A stretch of 64,000 bases of DNA. Origin: Imbricaverruca yamaguchii. Taxonomy: Eukaryota > Arthropoda > Thecostraca > Neoverrucidae. The notes below the pieces were generated by a model. That model was not told where the DNA came from. It did no database searches and saw only the letters and a program-made list of their open reading frames with translations. Position numbers and translations under genes: made by a program. Below are positions 34,522 through 45,459 of the stretch, piece after piece. The stretch is from contig JAOTOL010001073.1 of the NCBI GenBank assembly GCA_034440575.1, positions 124,001-188,000 of the forward strand. The letters are read 5' to 3'. Numbering within the stretch: the stretch's first letter is position 1; each line of letters begins with the position of its first letter.

Positions 34522-34565
34522 CGACGTCTTATATTTGACGTCTATCCAACGACGTCTTATATTTG
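34522..34565. repeat. 16-bp direct repeat at the 5' edge of I-type copy 3
   Basis: CGACGTCTTATATTTG occurs at 34,522-34,537 and 34,550-34,565, next to the truncated 5' end of copy 3. It could be part of the target element or a by-product of insertion; the 3' flank has no copy. Confidence 0.7.
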
Positions 34566-35454
34566 TCGCTACCTAACATAGTTCTGGAGATCTTGGGGGG
34601 CCGCCATCTGCCCCCCCCCCCCGGACCGGCGAAGTTGGCGCGGACCGCCCGACGTGCGCGCGTTAAAAGAAAATTTATGTATATAACACTAGGCACGTTT
34701 TGGTACGAACTGTTCGTAGAGGTGTGTTATATATATATGAAAGTAAGCTAAATATTGCATAACATCTGGTAGACTACATATCCCACTACACTTGCACTGT
34801 TCTTAGCACAATCCCACTGACACTTAGCACAATAACAGTCAGAGAAACTATCAGCCGCGGCGGATTCTAATTTCGAGCGGGGGCCAAAGCAACTCTGAGA
34901 GCGTGGTGAAAGGGGGTGTCGGCAGGTTGCGAAAAGTGAGCGATAAAATTTTACAATATGTTCAATCGCAGATGTCTCATGCCCGCCGAAATCTCATGTC
35001 GTTTTGACCGCAGTACGTATGTTGCAAAATTGTTACAACTTATCCTTCCTGAGAAAATTTCAGTTTCCGATGCAAAAATTAAAGCTGACAACATGCTGAG
35101 GTTGGGGAACTGGGAATGGAAAAATAGAAGATCCCAGTGGGCAAAATGCATCGGTTCGCCTCCGGGACTTTTCGACCGGGGGGCAGTTGCGACCCTTGCC
35201 CCCCGAATACGCCGCGGCTGGGATCTATAATATGGCGGTTAGGGCCAAAGGCTGGAGCATAGCTAGTTTGGGCTTACAAAATGTGATAAAAAATAAGTGT
35301 GAAAAGTTTTAAACATTTTAACATTTCTGACCTTTGGTCATTACATTTCCTTTCAGGTTAAATTTTGACGCCGAAAATGGATCACACCAGCACTTTTTTT
35401 TAAATTCCACTATACAAAGGCATTGTTTGACGGCCTACAATTGCTTTGTTACAG

Positions 35455-36980
35455 GTCGCTACCCCAGCATGCAAAGTACCGTCATATGAGAAGATGACAG
35501 ACACACTCATACCAAGACGAGTTGACAAGATCAAAAGGGAAATCAGTGCAGTGCTTAGGTCTGTTGATTCCGTGGGTCTGACCATGGATATATGGACAAG
35601 CCGCACGTTGACGGCCAGTGTAGTGACGCCGGACTTCGTGGCCAAAATGTTATATTTGGCATGCAGAATGATCCACAGTTCGCACACGTGCGACAAAATT
35701 TGGACCGAGTACTCTGAGCTAATCGCTGATTGGGAACTGGAGGGAAAAGTGAACCGGGTAGTAACAGACAACGGATCAAACATGCTGAAGGCATTTGCGC
35801 AGACCGTGCCAGGCTTTGACTGCAACATTGGGGATGACTGGGACGAGCTAGAGCCGACCGACCACGAGGATCACGATGTGTCCGGTCTGTGCTGTGATGG
35901 CGACCTCCAGATGACTCTGAAGGACGTCAGACTGCAGTCGGGTTGTGCATGTCACACGCTACAACTGTGTGTGAAGGACGGCCTGAAGCGGGAAGTGGGC
36001 TCGGTGGTGGATAACGTCATCAGGAAGGCGTCCAAAATCGTCTCATCCACCAGGCACAGCGTCTCGGACGCTGAACTTCTGCTGGCAGAATCCGGAACAC
36101 GGTTTAATGTCGCAAATGCACCTGCTGGAATGCTCAGTGGAAAATGCTTAAGAAATTCCACCCTGTCGTCACCAAACATCCGTCGATCCGAAACAGATTG
36201 CGGGCATGCACAAAGAGCAATATCAAGATGACGAAGCATGAGCTGGACATGATAGGTGAGATCGTTTCAATTCTGGAACCATTCCAGGAGGCCACCGCAC
36301 TGTTCGAAGCCGACGTCTGTACCAGCAATATAGTCATACCAGCCACCAAAGGCATGCATGGTGTCCTCAGTCAATTGGAAGACAGTGTAGTGTCAACGAA
36401 GAAGACAGAGAAGGCGTTCAGTCAGAGCGTACACAAGAGGTTTGACGGCCTGATGAACAATCGTTTGCTGGTATCCGCGGCCTTGTTGGACCTAAACTTT
36501 GGGTGCACTTGGCTGGACAGTGGTGAGGAGACTTAAATCAGGAGCGTGTGCAAGCGGACTGTGAAGAAGGTGCTGAAGGTGGTGGAGACTGCCTCGCCCT
36601 CGACATGCGAAGACGAAGAAGTGGCGAACACAGATCAGAACGAGAGGCTTCCTGGCCTGTTCTCATACTTGAAACGAAAGCGTAAGAGCACACCGATGAC
36701 CACGTGCCGCAATGACCAGATGGACGACGAGATGGACCGAAATGTAAGAGAGGCGGAGCGGCTGGACGGCACGTGTGACCCTTTGTCGTTCTGGAAAGAT
36801 AGGCGTGATGTCTACCCCAAACTGTCAGAGGCTGCCAGGGCAATCTTCGCCCTATCTACCTCGAGTGCGCCGGCCGAGCGTCTGTTCTCAACAGCTGGCG
36901 ACATCTGCCGTGCCAGGAGAAATCGCCTAAAGCCCGCTATGCTGGAACGACTGGTGTTTGTGAAGCGCAATACCCGATAA
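35455..36980 (+). pseudogene. hAT transposase exon 2 (catalytic and hATC domains)
   Basis: Starts after an AG acceptor with VATPACKVPSYEKM. The RNase H-like catalytic core shows VGLTMDIWTS (first Asp), RVVTDNGSNM (second Asp) and CACHTLQLCVKDGLK. A frameshift lies near 36,100-36,120; in the new frame TCWNAQWKMLKKF matches the TRWNS-type motif. A TAA at 36,534 interrupts after WLDSGEET. Beyond it DPLSFWKDRRDVYPKL then SSAPAERLFSTAGDI and RRNRLKPAMLERLVF form a classical hATC dimerisation domain, ending at 36,980. With only two lesions in 1.5 kb this exon is well preserved. It would cut and move the hAT element; it could also be described as ZBED-like, but the flanking TIRs identify a transposon. 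Confidence 0.9.
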
Positions 36981-37086
36981 AAGATCATGTGTCCGTCTGT
37001 ATAACCGAATACACGTCAGGTGGTTTCTAGAATGGTTTGCATATTTTGGGTCACTTTATAGTTATTATATCGTTTTGCATTGTGAT

Positions 37087-37247
37087 CAGAGATGCAGCCA
37101 GGATTTTCTGAAGGAGGGGGCCAGCTAGTAGTGCCAAGGAGGAGGCCAACTTTGGATAATGGGCAGTTTCAATGGCAAAATGGTAAACTATTGGGCCGTA
37201 AGGGAGGGGCCAATGTCCCCTTGGCTATCCCCGTGGCTGCGCCCCTG
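37087..37247. mobile_element. hAT-type MITE, 161 bp
   Basis: Terminal inverted repeats CAGAGATGCAGCCAGG and the complement CAGGGGCGCAGCCACG. It is flanked by ATTGTGAT (37,079-37,086) and GTTGTGAT (37,248-37,255), an 8-bp duplication with one mismatch, diagnostic of hAT. It lies in the 3' untranslated part of the larger hAT element and is unrelated to that element's own ends. Confidence 0.88.
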
Positions 37248-37902
37248 GTTGTGATTAAAACCTTTTTTTCTCTCACGCCGGACACAAAAACAGAGCTACG
37301 CCAAAATGACTGGACTGGTGGCGGCTTGAGACAGCGAGTCGGGGGCCTGTCTGGCGGCAACTTCATTTGAGGGGCCAGACCTGGCCCTAGGCCGTTCGCC
37401 CCCACGAATTAATCGTGAACCCCGGGACGGCACCAAATCCTTACGAGCGAGGGCGGCGGCCGACCCGGTCCTCGCCAACTATGGGTTTTGTTACATATGA
37501 GAGACACTACACCACGGTGAGACTCCTGGGACACACCTAGTAACCGGACACATCCCCTTGCACCTGGTAGTTGTTTCTTTGGATTTCTGACAGGATATGG
37601 CGAGCAAATCATCGGGCGTTATACATATGTTAAACATGCTGGGCTGTGTATAAAATTAAAAATGACGGCATGAAAAAGGAATTAAGGAGTTTGATTTTAC
37701 TCTTTTTTCACCCGGAATTAGGGCTGTCTTCTCAAAGAAGAATTAGGAGTTGGATTTTAGCTCCTTTTTTTGCATGACCCGGAATTTGGAGTCATTCCAC
37801 TTTGTGAGGAAGAGGAGTCGGAATTGGAGTCACTCCTCATTTTGGAAAAAAAATAGTCGGAATGGAGTCATTCCTTTAATTTACTTCAACTCCAATACAC
37901 TG

Positions 37903-38849
37903 GATGTGAGGCGGCCACCGCCACGGCTGTGAAGCGGCCGTTATTATGGCTGTGAGGCGGCCGTTATTATGGTTATGAAGAGGCCGTTATTATGGTTGTG
38001 AAGCGGTCGTTGTTATGGTCGTGAGGCGGCCACCGCCACGGTTATCAGGCGGTCACTTTCCACAGATGTGAGAGGGCCGCTGACATGGCTGCTAGGCGAT
38101 TACTTACCACACCTATGAGAGGGCCTCTGCCACGGCCGTGAGGCGGCCACTTCCGCACCTGTGAGGCGACCGCTGTCATGACTGTGAGGCGGTCACTTCC
38201 GCACCTGTGAGGCGACCGCTGTCATGACTGTGATGCGGTCACTTCCGCACCTGTGAGGCGACCGCTGTCATGACTGTGAGGCGGTCACTTCCGCACCTGT
38301 GAGGCGACCGCTGTCATGACTGTGATGCGGTCACTTCCGCACCTGTGAGGCGACCGCTGTCATGACTGTGAGGCGGTCACTTCCGCACCTGTGAGGCGAC
38401 CGCTGTCATGACTGTGAGGCGGTCACTTCCGCACCTGTGAGGCGACCGCTGTCATGACTGTGAGGCGGTCACTTCCGCACCTGTGAGGCGACCGCTGTCA
38501 TGACTGTGAGGCGGTCACTTCCGCACCTGTGAGGCGACCGCTTTCATGACTGTGATGCGGTCACTTCCGCACCTGTGAGGCGACCGCTGTCATGACTGTG
38601 AGGCGGTCACTTCCGCACCTGTGAGGCGACCGCTGTCATGACTGTGATGCGGTCACTTCCGCATCTGTGAGGCGGCCGCTCTCATGACTGTGAGGCGGCC
38701 ACTGTCATGACTGTAAGGCGGCCGCTGCTCTGGCTGTGAGGTGGCCGTTGCCAGACTGTGAGAAAGACGCTGCCGCGCCCGTGAGATGGTCACTGATGGC
38801 TGTGAAGTTGCCGATGCCGCAACTGTGAGGCCGCCACTGCCGCGACTAA
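37903..38849. repeat. 23/46-bp minisatellite, right portion with higher-order array
   Basis: Continues the array from 25,722. From 38,150 to about 38,700 it becomes a homogeneous 46-bp higher-order unit (12 copies) made of two diverged 23-bp halves, each beginning TGTGAGGCG. Flanks are degenerate single units. The middle copies differ by single bases only (TGTGATGCGG vs TGTGAGGCGG), indicating recent homogenisation. Confidence 0.9.
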
Positions 38850-40285
38850 AACCGATCGGCTATGGTGTGAAATGTTATCTTAGCTATGCCCAAGTTGGCA
38901 TTGTCTGTCAAATTCTTCATAGGACGCTAACTATAAGTGCACCACTATATTTCACATAGATCAGGATTCCACCCATATCATCGTATTTTCATGTTTCTTC
39001 CACAAAATATATCCAGCTGTAAAATGTGCTTAAGAAGATCTTAAAGAAAGGGGTTAATGTTTACTAGTTCTGTTACTACTGTTCAAGTGTTGAAGTACTG
39101 TACCTATCAGTAATGAATAATTTTTCGGTGTTTTGTATGTGATGCAAGATGAGAGCTAACGGGAATGATAAATATTCACCTGGACTAGAAATTTAATATA
39201 TTCTTTACACGGTGGAAAATTGCGAGCAATTGACGACTGATTGCCGAAGATCGCTTGGGATTTTTATCTTTATATGCCGAACTCCGGATTGTTATTCTTT
39301 ACTATCATCCAGGGAATTTTATTCATCCTCCACTGTCTCGGAGCGACTTTGTTCTCCTAGCGACATTCATGAGTTCCTATGGGAAGGGCGACAATCTTTG
39401 GTGAGCCAAAATTTACTCAGGGCGCCAAGTGATACCTATTTCTGAGGAACCAATCGAAGAAACGATGGAAGGCCGTCAGATCTGGAACAAGTCGGTAATC
39501 ATAAAAAAATCATGTTTCGAAATGTGATATCCAATCCCGAGGGACAATCGCCCCTTTCACCACCGACCTCCTCCTCCTCCCCAGTGGACCCGAACCTGAT
39601 TGGCGACCAATTTCCCAGAAGTGTATCTCGTCGGCGACCACCGAAAGGCTTTTGTTAGCCCTATTCTCCACTTCGTCACATACTTTGCTGGGGCGGGTGG
39701 CAGACCCCCCTCTCTTCCTCCCAGGGAAATTCTGGCAGCGCAACTGCGTGGGAACACATCTGACGGGTACCTGAACACAATCCAGCGAAACGGGGAGCAC
39801 GACGGCAGCACGGCTTTCTTGGAACATCTATTGGACGTTGGTTTTTGGATGATGCTCGACTCATTTCGTCACGATTAATGATCACAAGAAGAAAACGTAT
39901 TGCCACTTCTTCGCTGTCACATCTGGCGGCGCTCCCACGCTCCCAAGCTTGCTCTTAATCCCGAGAGATGACACCACTGAAGTTGCACCAGAAGCTCCGC
40001 CAAAGTACATGCCACTGGATTTCCTTTACAGTATACGGTAGCCACATTCCCGACATTGGATTGGATCACGAGCACGGATCTCGTTCTCTGACTTTCAATC
40101 ATCCCAGCTATAGACGGTGGTACGGACTGCGCTTGCTCTCTTTTACATGGCGACTCAGCGTCTCTGCGGTGCGGGTCGCAGAGCTGCGCAGTCACGACCC
40201 GCACTGGCCGCAGAGTTAGTGCGGCTCCTGACGCACCGCAGAGCCGCACTAGCCGCATTTACCTGCTGCAGGTGGAGGGTAAGCG
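38850..40285. other. Unassigned region
   Basis: AT-rich to about 39,500, then mixed composition. Open frames of 70-113 codons on both strands (e.g. 39,600-39,878) match no family I know. Near 40,150-40,260 there are repeated CGCAGAG/GCCGCAC strings that pair imperfectly, as a local inverted repeat. Confidence 0.4.
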
Positions 40286-40289
40286 GGAA

Positions 40290-40640
40290 AGTATGCATGC
40301 GGAAATGTACATAAGCGCAAGTATACTTATGCGCAAAAGTACATATGGGAAAATGTACATATGGGTAATTGTACGTAAACGCAAAAGTATATAAGGCCAA
40401 ATGCACACAAAAGTAAATATACGTGCGTACATTTATTCCACGAACCGTTCCGTTTACGAGCATTTGGTTAGGCGCATATGCCATACGTAAATTTGCGCTT
40501 ACGTGTAATTGCATACGTGCCTTTGCTATAAGCACATTTCCTCTAACGTACATCTGCCATAAGTGCATTTGTAATACGTAATTATGCGCTTTCGTACATC
40601 TGCGCCTACGTATATCTGTCATACGTACTTTAGCGCTTGG
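40290..40640. repeat. Degenerate short repeats in mirrored orientation
   Basis: The left half (40,290-40,420) has copies like GCGCAAAAGTACATATGGG; the right half (40,460-40,640) has the complementary sense (CGTACATCTGCGC, CATACGTAC). The whole can fold around about 40,440. Units are 13-20 bp and poorly conserved. Confidence 0.6.
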
Positions 40641-40991
40641 GATTTGCATTTATTATTTACTAAGTGAGCATTCCTCCTCACAGAAATGACCACTACCATG
40701 GGAGGTGCTTCTTCCGTTATTTACCAAGTGGGCATTCTTCAGCAAAGAAAATGACCCTACCATGGCAGGTGATTGCTGTGTTATTTACTTACTCAGCGTT
40801 CCTTCTCACAGAAAAGGCTGCTTCAGGCACTGCTTCAAGAATCAACAGACATCAAGTCCACAAGGAAACAAGACCGGCGTACGGTCCTCCATTCTCCATT
40901 GCCTTTTACCTCCGTACATGATGTATACATGTACGGATGATGAGAGCAGTCCATACATGATGAAAGCGGTCAACACCTCCTCGACGACAAT

Positions 40992-41479
40992 CGACGTCAG
41001 CCCAGTCAAATGTGCAACTACTCTGACGTCAGCCCAGCCAAATGTGCGACTACTCTGACGTCAGCCCAGCCAAATGTGCGACTACTCTGACGTCAGCCAA
41101 TCCAAACGTGCGACTACTCTGACGTCAGCCAATCCAAACGTGCGACTACTCTGACGTCAGCCAATCCAAACGTGCGACTACTCTGACGTCAGCCCAGCCA
41201 AATGTGCGACTACTCTGATGTCAGCCCAGCCAAATGTGCGACTACTCTGATGTCAGCCCAGCCAAATGTGCGACTACTCTGACGTCAGCCCAGCCAAATG
41301 TGCGACTACTCTGACGTCAGCCAATCCAAACGTGCGACTACTCTGACGTCAGCCCATCCAAATGTGCGACTACTCTGACGCCAGCCCAGCCAAATGTGCG
41401 AATACTCTGACGTCAGCCCAGCCAAATGTGCGACTACTCTGAGAACAGACCAGCCAAATGTGCGGCTATCCTGACAGCA
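40992..41479. repeat. 32-bp tandem array rich in TGACGTCA
   Basis: Fifteen units of exactly 32 bp plus a partial one, consensus TGACGTCAGCCCAGCCAAAT then GTGCGACTACTC. Ten units carry perfect TGACGTCA (the CREB/ATF palindrome) at 41,024, 41,056, 41,088, 41,120, 41,152, 41,184, 41,280, 41,312, 41,344 and 41,408; others read CGACGTCA, TGATGTCA or TGACGCCA. A second unit type has CCAATCCAAACG in place of CCAGCCAAATG. Confidence 0.95.
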
Positions 41480-41609
41480 GAAACCTTCCGTTGAACAGCA
41501 TTCAATAAATTGTTTTTTTTCCGCATGCATATTTGCGTGCGATAACCAAGAATGTCGGTGCAAGTACGTCATTTGCAATACCTGTAAGGTCCTGCACATC
41601 TAAGGATTG

Positions 41610-41780
41610 TAGAAGACCGCGTGCAAGGTACTACACCTGTGCGGAATACGGAACTTCAACTGCAAGGTACTACACCTGTGAGAATATCGATCACCACCTG
41701 CGAAGTCCTATACCCATGAGGAACACGGAACACCACCTGCAAGATCCTACATCTGTGTGGAATACGGAATACCACCTGGA
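41610..41780. repeat. 39-bp tandem repeat, about four copies
   Basis: Units resemble TGCAAGGTACTACACCTGTG followed by (C)GGAATACGGAACACCACC, with 10-25% divergence. No coding meaning is evident. Confidence 0.8.
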
Positions 41781-42083
41781 CGCAGATGTAGCCTTCCCAC
41801 GCTTGGGATCAAATGGATGTGAAAACCTAACTTTGTGAAATATTATCACTTTGGTGAAGATCCAGCCAATGGACAGAGTACTACCGCCATGGCGACGCTT
41901 CGGGGCATTATAGAGGCACTTTCAGACCGAGTGAAGCTCAAACAATTTACAAGGAGTGTTTATGACTACACCAGGCCGTCTGTTCATGGAGTCAAGAGAA
42001 GGCTACACCGTCCGTTCTCTAATTTGGTTTTTGTTTCTTTTTTTCCCCGCCTTTGGAGGCCCTTACCGCATGCCGCATTCAGT

Positions 42084-42275
42084 GGATGACCCACCTGCCT
42101 CAATGGATGGCCCACCTCCCTCAGTGGATAGTTCGCCTCCCTCAATGGATGGCCCACACCCCCTCAGTGGATGGCCCACACCCCTCAATGGATGGCCCAC
42201 ACCCCTTCAGTGGATGGCCCACACCCCCTCAGTGGATGGCCCACACCCCTTCAGTGGATGGCCCACCTCCCTGTG
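42084..42275. repeat. GGATGGCCCAC minisatellite
   Basis: About nine copies of a 19-23-bp unit, CCCTCAGTGGATGGCCCACA with CAATGG and spacer variants. Confidence 0.88.
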
Positions 42276-42463
42276 CACCTCAACGGATGATCTACCTCTG
42301 TGGAGAATTTCTGACTCTGCTTTGCATATATGATCCTGACACTCTGCCCAATATCAGGCATTGGTCATAACCACTGCGTGCTTACAATTGCATCGAGGTT
42401 TATCACCATCTGTCAGCAAATGGTGCGCATAAAGAATCCAACCTAAATTTCCTGAATTATCAA

Positions 42464-42506
42464 CCTGTTCCGTTTGTCATTTCACAGAAATGACAAACGG
42501 AACAGG
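42464..42506. repeat. Perfect 20-bp hairpin with 3-nt loop
   Basis: CCTGTTCCGTTTGTCATTTC, loop ACA, then the exact reverse complement. It is a stand-alone perfect stem. Confidence 0.95.
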
Positions 42507-44045
42507 AACACGGGAACCGAAACACAGAAATTGAGCATCGCATTCGTCCGGGCGGCCTGCCAAACCAGTTCTGCTGATGCTCAGGAACTGGACGTCAACT
42601 CCAAAGATGGATACTCGGCCGAGGAGGCGGGGAAATTGTTGTACCGTGGTCCCCATCCATTTGTGCGCCGATATAGCGCTTACTATTGACGCCGTGACGC
42701 ACAACGAGGACACCTTAATAAATGAGGCAAATGACACTGTTGGAAATGGATCAATCAGCACCGGGGTCTCCGCGACGACCGCCTGATGGCTATTTCTACT
42801 TTGCTATGGTTACATAACGCTCTGCAGCTGGCGCCAATTTATAACGTTCCGCCTGTATTGTTCCATTTTTGCAATATCCAGTCAATCATACGGGTCGTGA
42901 CCGGCGAGCAGTCCGTTATGGTGTCTGCGATATTCGTAAGCGAGCGCTTTGTGTGCATGCAATTGGCTTTTTGGTGTTCATGGATGCAAAACAGAGCAGT
43001 TGTAGATAATCTTGTATGGAAGGAATCTGTATTTAGATATTCAAACATCTGATTAGTCTAAAAATCCGAAGACTGACAAGAACGTTATGCAGAGCATTCA
43101 CACCACCACATCAGGGCGTTTACCCGCGCACGTTGTAGAGAAGGAAGTCGTGAGGGCCCGAGTGACTCGATGCAAGAGTAATCGTGATATCCAAAAGACG
43201 GATTGCAAAACACCTTCAATTCATTTCATTCTGAGAGAGGAGGTGATATGAATGGAAAATCGATGGAATTATAAATATCGCTAGTGTCTCACATCATCCG
43301 AATCCTGCTCTACTTGGCATTCGCAGCTGTCTTCTACAAATAGTATTTCACCATGCAATAGCTGCTGGCCCATTTTGATACTGCACAATGTGATGAGTAT
43401 GAGCCCCGGTGAGGAGAGCTAACTCCTTGTGACTTCTTTTTCGAAATATTCTTTCGATGTAAAGAGCGACGCAACAATGTTTTCAGATGTACAAAAAAAG
43501 CTGATGGTTAATTCCCAGTCGATTGTACAATTGGCGGTATCGATAGCTAGAAAGGCTGTCAAGGACTGTGAAGAGCACCTGAATGTTACAGAGGGCCCTG
43601 CAATGCAGATCAGTGTACAATGCGGGGGTCTTTCAAACAACCCAGGTCTAGTTCTGTCAGCTTTGATGCCCTTCACGTTGTCGCCCACCGGGGCTCTCAA
43701 CGTCCATCCATGGAACTCCCGATGGACTCAAGCTCATTTGCATCTGCCTGTGGCGCTCTCCATCAGCTTGGGGCCCCTTCATTGACCAAGTCCCTTCACG
43801 TTGGTCCAGGGACCTTAACCAATTGGGGAAGGTCCTCTGGAGTGTCAAATTCCTTGTGTTCTTCGTCATGGACTCTGTTGAAACACAATGAGCTAACCGT
43901 TCCAATGAGCCCCAAATATATTCCATCGGGCCCATCGGGGCTTATGAGGGTCATGGTCCATCCCCTCTTGTATCCGCCACTGTCAGAGAGTTTGTGGGTA
44001 CAAATAGGAATCATTTCAGTTGATTACAAATAATGTCATAACACT
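42507..44045. other. Unassigned region with small unrecognised frames
   Basis: Frames such as 42,786-43,052 (88 codons, start MAISTLLWLHNALQ) and 43,429-43,785 (118 codons, MTSFSKYSFDVKSD) are too short and unfamiliar to call. From about 43,650 the sequence gains CCATCGGGCCC/GGGGCCCC strings, faintly like the arm repeat at 46,851. Confidence 0.35.
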
Positions 44046-44049
44046 TGCG

Positions 44050-44268
44050 TAACCAACATCTACAAGGGTCATCAATATCTGCGCCAGGGCCAGCCCGATG
44101 TAGAGTCATGGGGATCTCCGCAAGAACTAGTCTGATGCAATATACAGAGCCGTAGAAACCCCCGCCAGGAACATCCTGATACAGGGACATGCCGAGATCT
44201 GCGTTAGGACCAGCCTGACACAGGGACAGGTCAAGATCTACGTCAGGACGAGCCTCAGACAGAGCCAT
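44050..44268. repeat. Degenerate ~45-bp tandem repeat
   Basis: About four units sharing GATCTRCGYCAGGACCAGCC and TGAYACAGGGACA, strongly diverged. Confidence 0.6.
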
Positions 44269-44609
44269 CGATCGCACAGCGCATCACCTCGCAGCGGTTC
44301 CAGACCCGGGGCCGGATGTGTAACAGGATGTGACAATGTTCTAGACGCCCACGCGTCAGAATCTGTCCGGTATAACGGTTTAATCGGGTGAGACTACATT
44401 CTGCCCGCCAATGGCACGAAGCACACCCGACGCACCCAGTGCAGGGCCAGGCCTTGCGGCACGCTTAGCATGTAGAAGCAATTATTGGTACGTGCGTCAG
44501 TAGTTTGGTGGACCGCTCGTGGATCGATCGTGATTAATTCCCGTCCTCAAGCTAAGTAGAATGCGTCGATAGCACTGTGATGCACTTGACATTCAATTAA
44601 AAACTTAAT

Positions 44610-44615
44610 ATATAT

Positions 44616-44675
<60 letters not shown>
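44610..44675. repeat. (AT)n microsatellite
   Basis: A nearly pure AT run with one ACAC interruption. The flanking 44,269-44,609 and 44,676-45,289 hold no feature that I recognise. Confidence 0.95.
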
Positions 44676-44677
<2 letters not shown>

Positions 44678-45286
44678 GGATCCAGTGTTGTTTACATATA
44701 CTTAGTCCAGTCCGTGTTTGTTGGAAGTAATATCATTGAGACTTGCGGGGTTGTTTCGGTGAGGTTAGTATATGAACGTAATGCTTAGGTGATACGAGTA
44801 ACCCCGTCAAGTCAGCGAAATGCTAATTCGTAAGCACGTGATACATGTGCTCCCTCTCAGAGAATTGAGCGCGGTTGCAGTTAGGATCTTCTTACTGGCG
44901 TCCAGACACGACACAAAATGCAACGCGATATAAAACGTTTTCGACGTGCTTCGCGCGCCCACATTTTTTGGTTTTGAATGACGAAAAGTCCAAATTGCTT
45001 GTTTCGTCCAGTGCATCTTAGTCACTGCGTTTGGGGGTGGAAGTTGGACCACTCTCGCTTCTCTGCGCCTCTGATTGAACGCAGGTAATGAATGCTTATG
45101 TATTATACACGCATACAGGCCTCAGTGGGCGTTGAAAACGATTGGATTTTCCAAGGGGTTTGAGATTCCGAAACCATCCCTTTACTTCTTCAGACATTTC
45201 TCCACTTCATCTTCCTCCACCTCTCACCCACTTGTTTTATATTTATATAATTTTCTGTATCTCCCTTTCTCTCTTTTCTCTCCCTA

Positions 45287-45459
<173 letters not shown>

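Larger units (their letters stand above)
29240..34524 (-). mobile_element. I-type non-LTR retrotransposon copy 3, best preserved
   Basis: A 5.28-kb minus-strand copy. The 5' end is truncated inside ORF1 (about 34,524, at the LDPWLV region defined by copies 1 and 2), so the 5' UTR and about the first 30 codons are missing. ORF1 and ORF2 are otherwise open. The 3' UTR is A-rich and ends GCGGTGGCAGGCTGGC plus a (CA)n tail, visible on the plus strand as (GT)n at 29,242-29,264. RNase H after ORF2's RT places it with I-superfamily elements rather than Jockey or CR1. I found no convincing target duplication. Confidence 0.9.
27753..34666. mobile_element. Divergent TTAA-flanked element, interrupted
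   Basis: TTAACATGCGCACGTCCGG at 27,753 and the complement of TTAACGCGCGCACGTCGGG ending at 34,666 are inverted ends related to, but distinct from, the CACGCGCC family. Subtracting the I-type copy 3 (29,240-34,524) leaves about 1.6 kb, MITE-sized. The internal sequence has AGGTCA/TGACCT motifs (27,911, 28,068). It is less certain than the main family because internal homology to it is weak. Confidence 0.6.
26995..35454 (+). other. hAT transposase intron, invaded by other elements
   Basis: Begins GTAAGG after codon Gln (CAG) and ends TTTGTTACAG before GTC GCT ACC. Joining the flanks gives FKNLLQ-VATPACKVPSYEKM in phase 0, which reads on naturally for this family. Its 8.46 kb holds the TTAA element at 27,753-34,666, a retro-derived insertion with an AAAT tail and I-type copy 3. 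Outside these, 26,995-27,752 and 34,667-35,454 hold degenerate sequence, including repeated GGGATC/GATCTTGGATC strings (27,030-27,150), with no gene. Confidence 0.75.
25723..37902 (+). mobile_element. hAT transposon, complete 12.2-kb nested element
   Basis: The ends are inverted repeats: CAGTGTATTGGAGTTGGAG at 25,723 and the complement of CAGTGTATTGGAGTTGAAG ending at 37,902. Flanking 8-bp sequences GTTATGAG (25,715-25,722) and GATGTGAG (37,903-37,910) match at 6 of 8 positions, fitting an aged hAT 8-bp target duplication. Subterminal regions (25,728-25,890; 37,680-37,900) are packed with GGAGTT/GGAGTC and GACTCC motifs, likely transposase-binding repeats. Inside are a two-exon transposase, an intron full of other elements and a small MITE. 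The element split a minisatellite. The transposase is broken, so it is not autonomous now. Confidence 0.9.

Noticed and set aside
29230..34540. Target-site duplication for I-type copy 3
   Set aside because: The flanks at 29,239 and 34,525 share no convincing direct repeat; the 16-bp repeat lies only on the 5' side.
38150..38700. CRISPR-like regular array
   Set aside because: Repeats are contiguous with no unique spacers and the DNA is eukaryotic; it is a minisatellite. The same holds for 40,992-41,479 and 45,618-46,850.
40155..40649. 164-codon minus frame with Cys/His/Tyr-rich text
   Set aside because: It arises from the degenerate GTACATATG repeats, not from conserved coding sequence.
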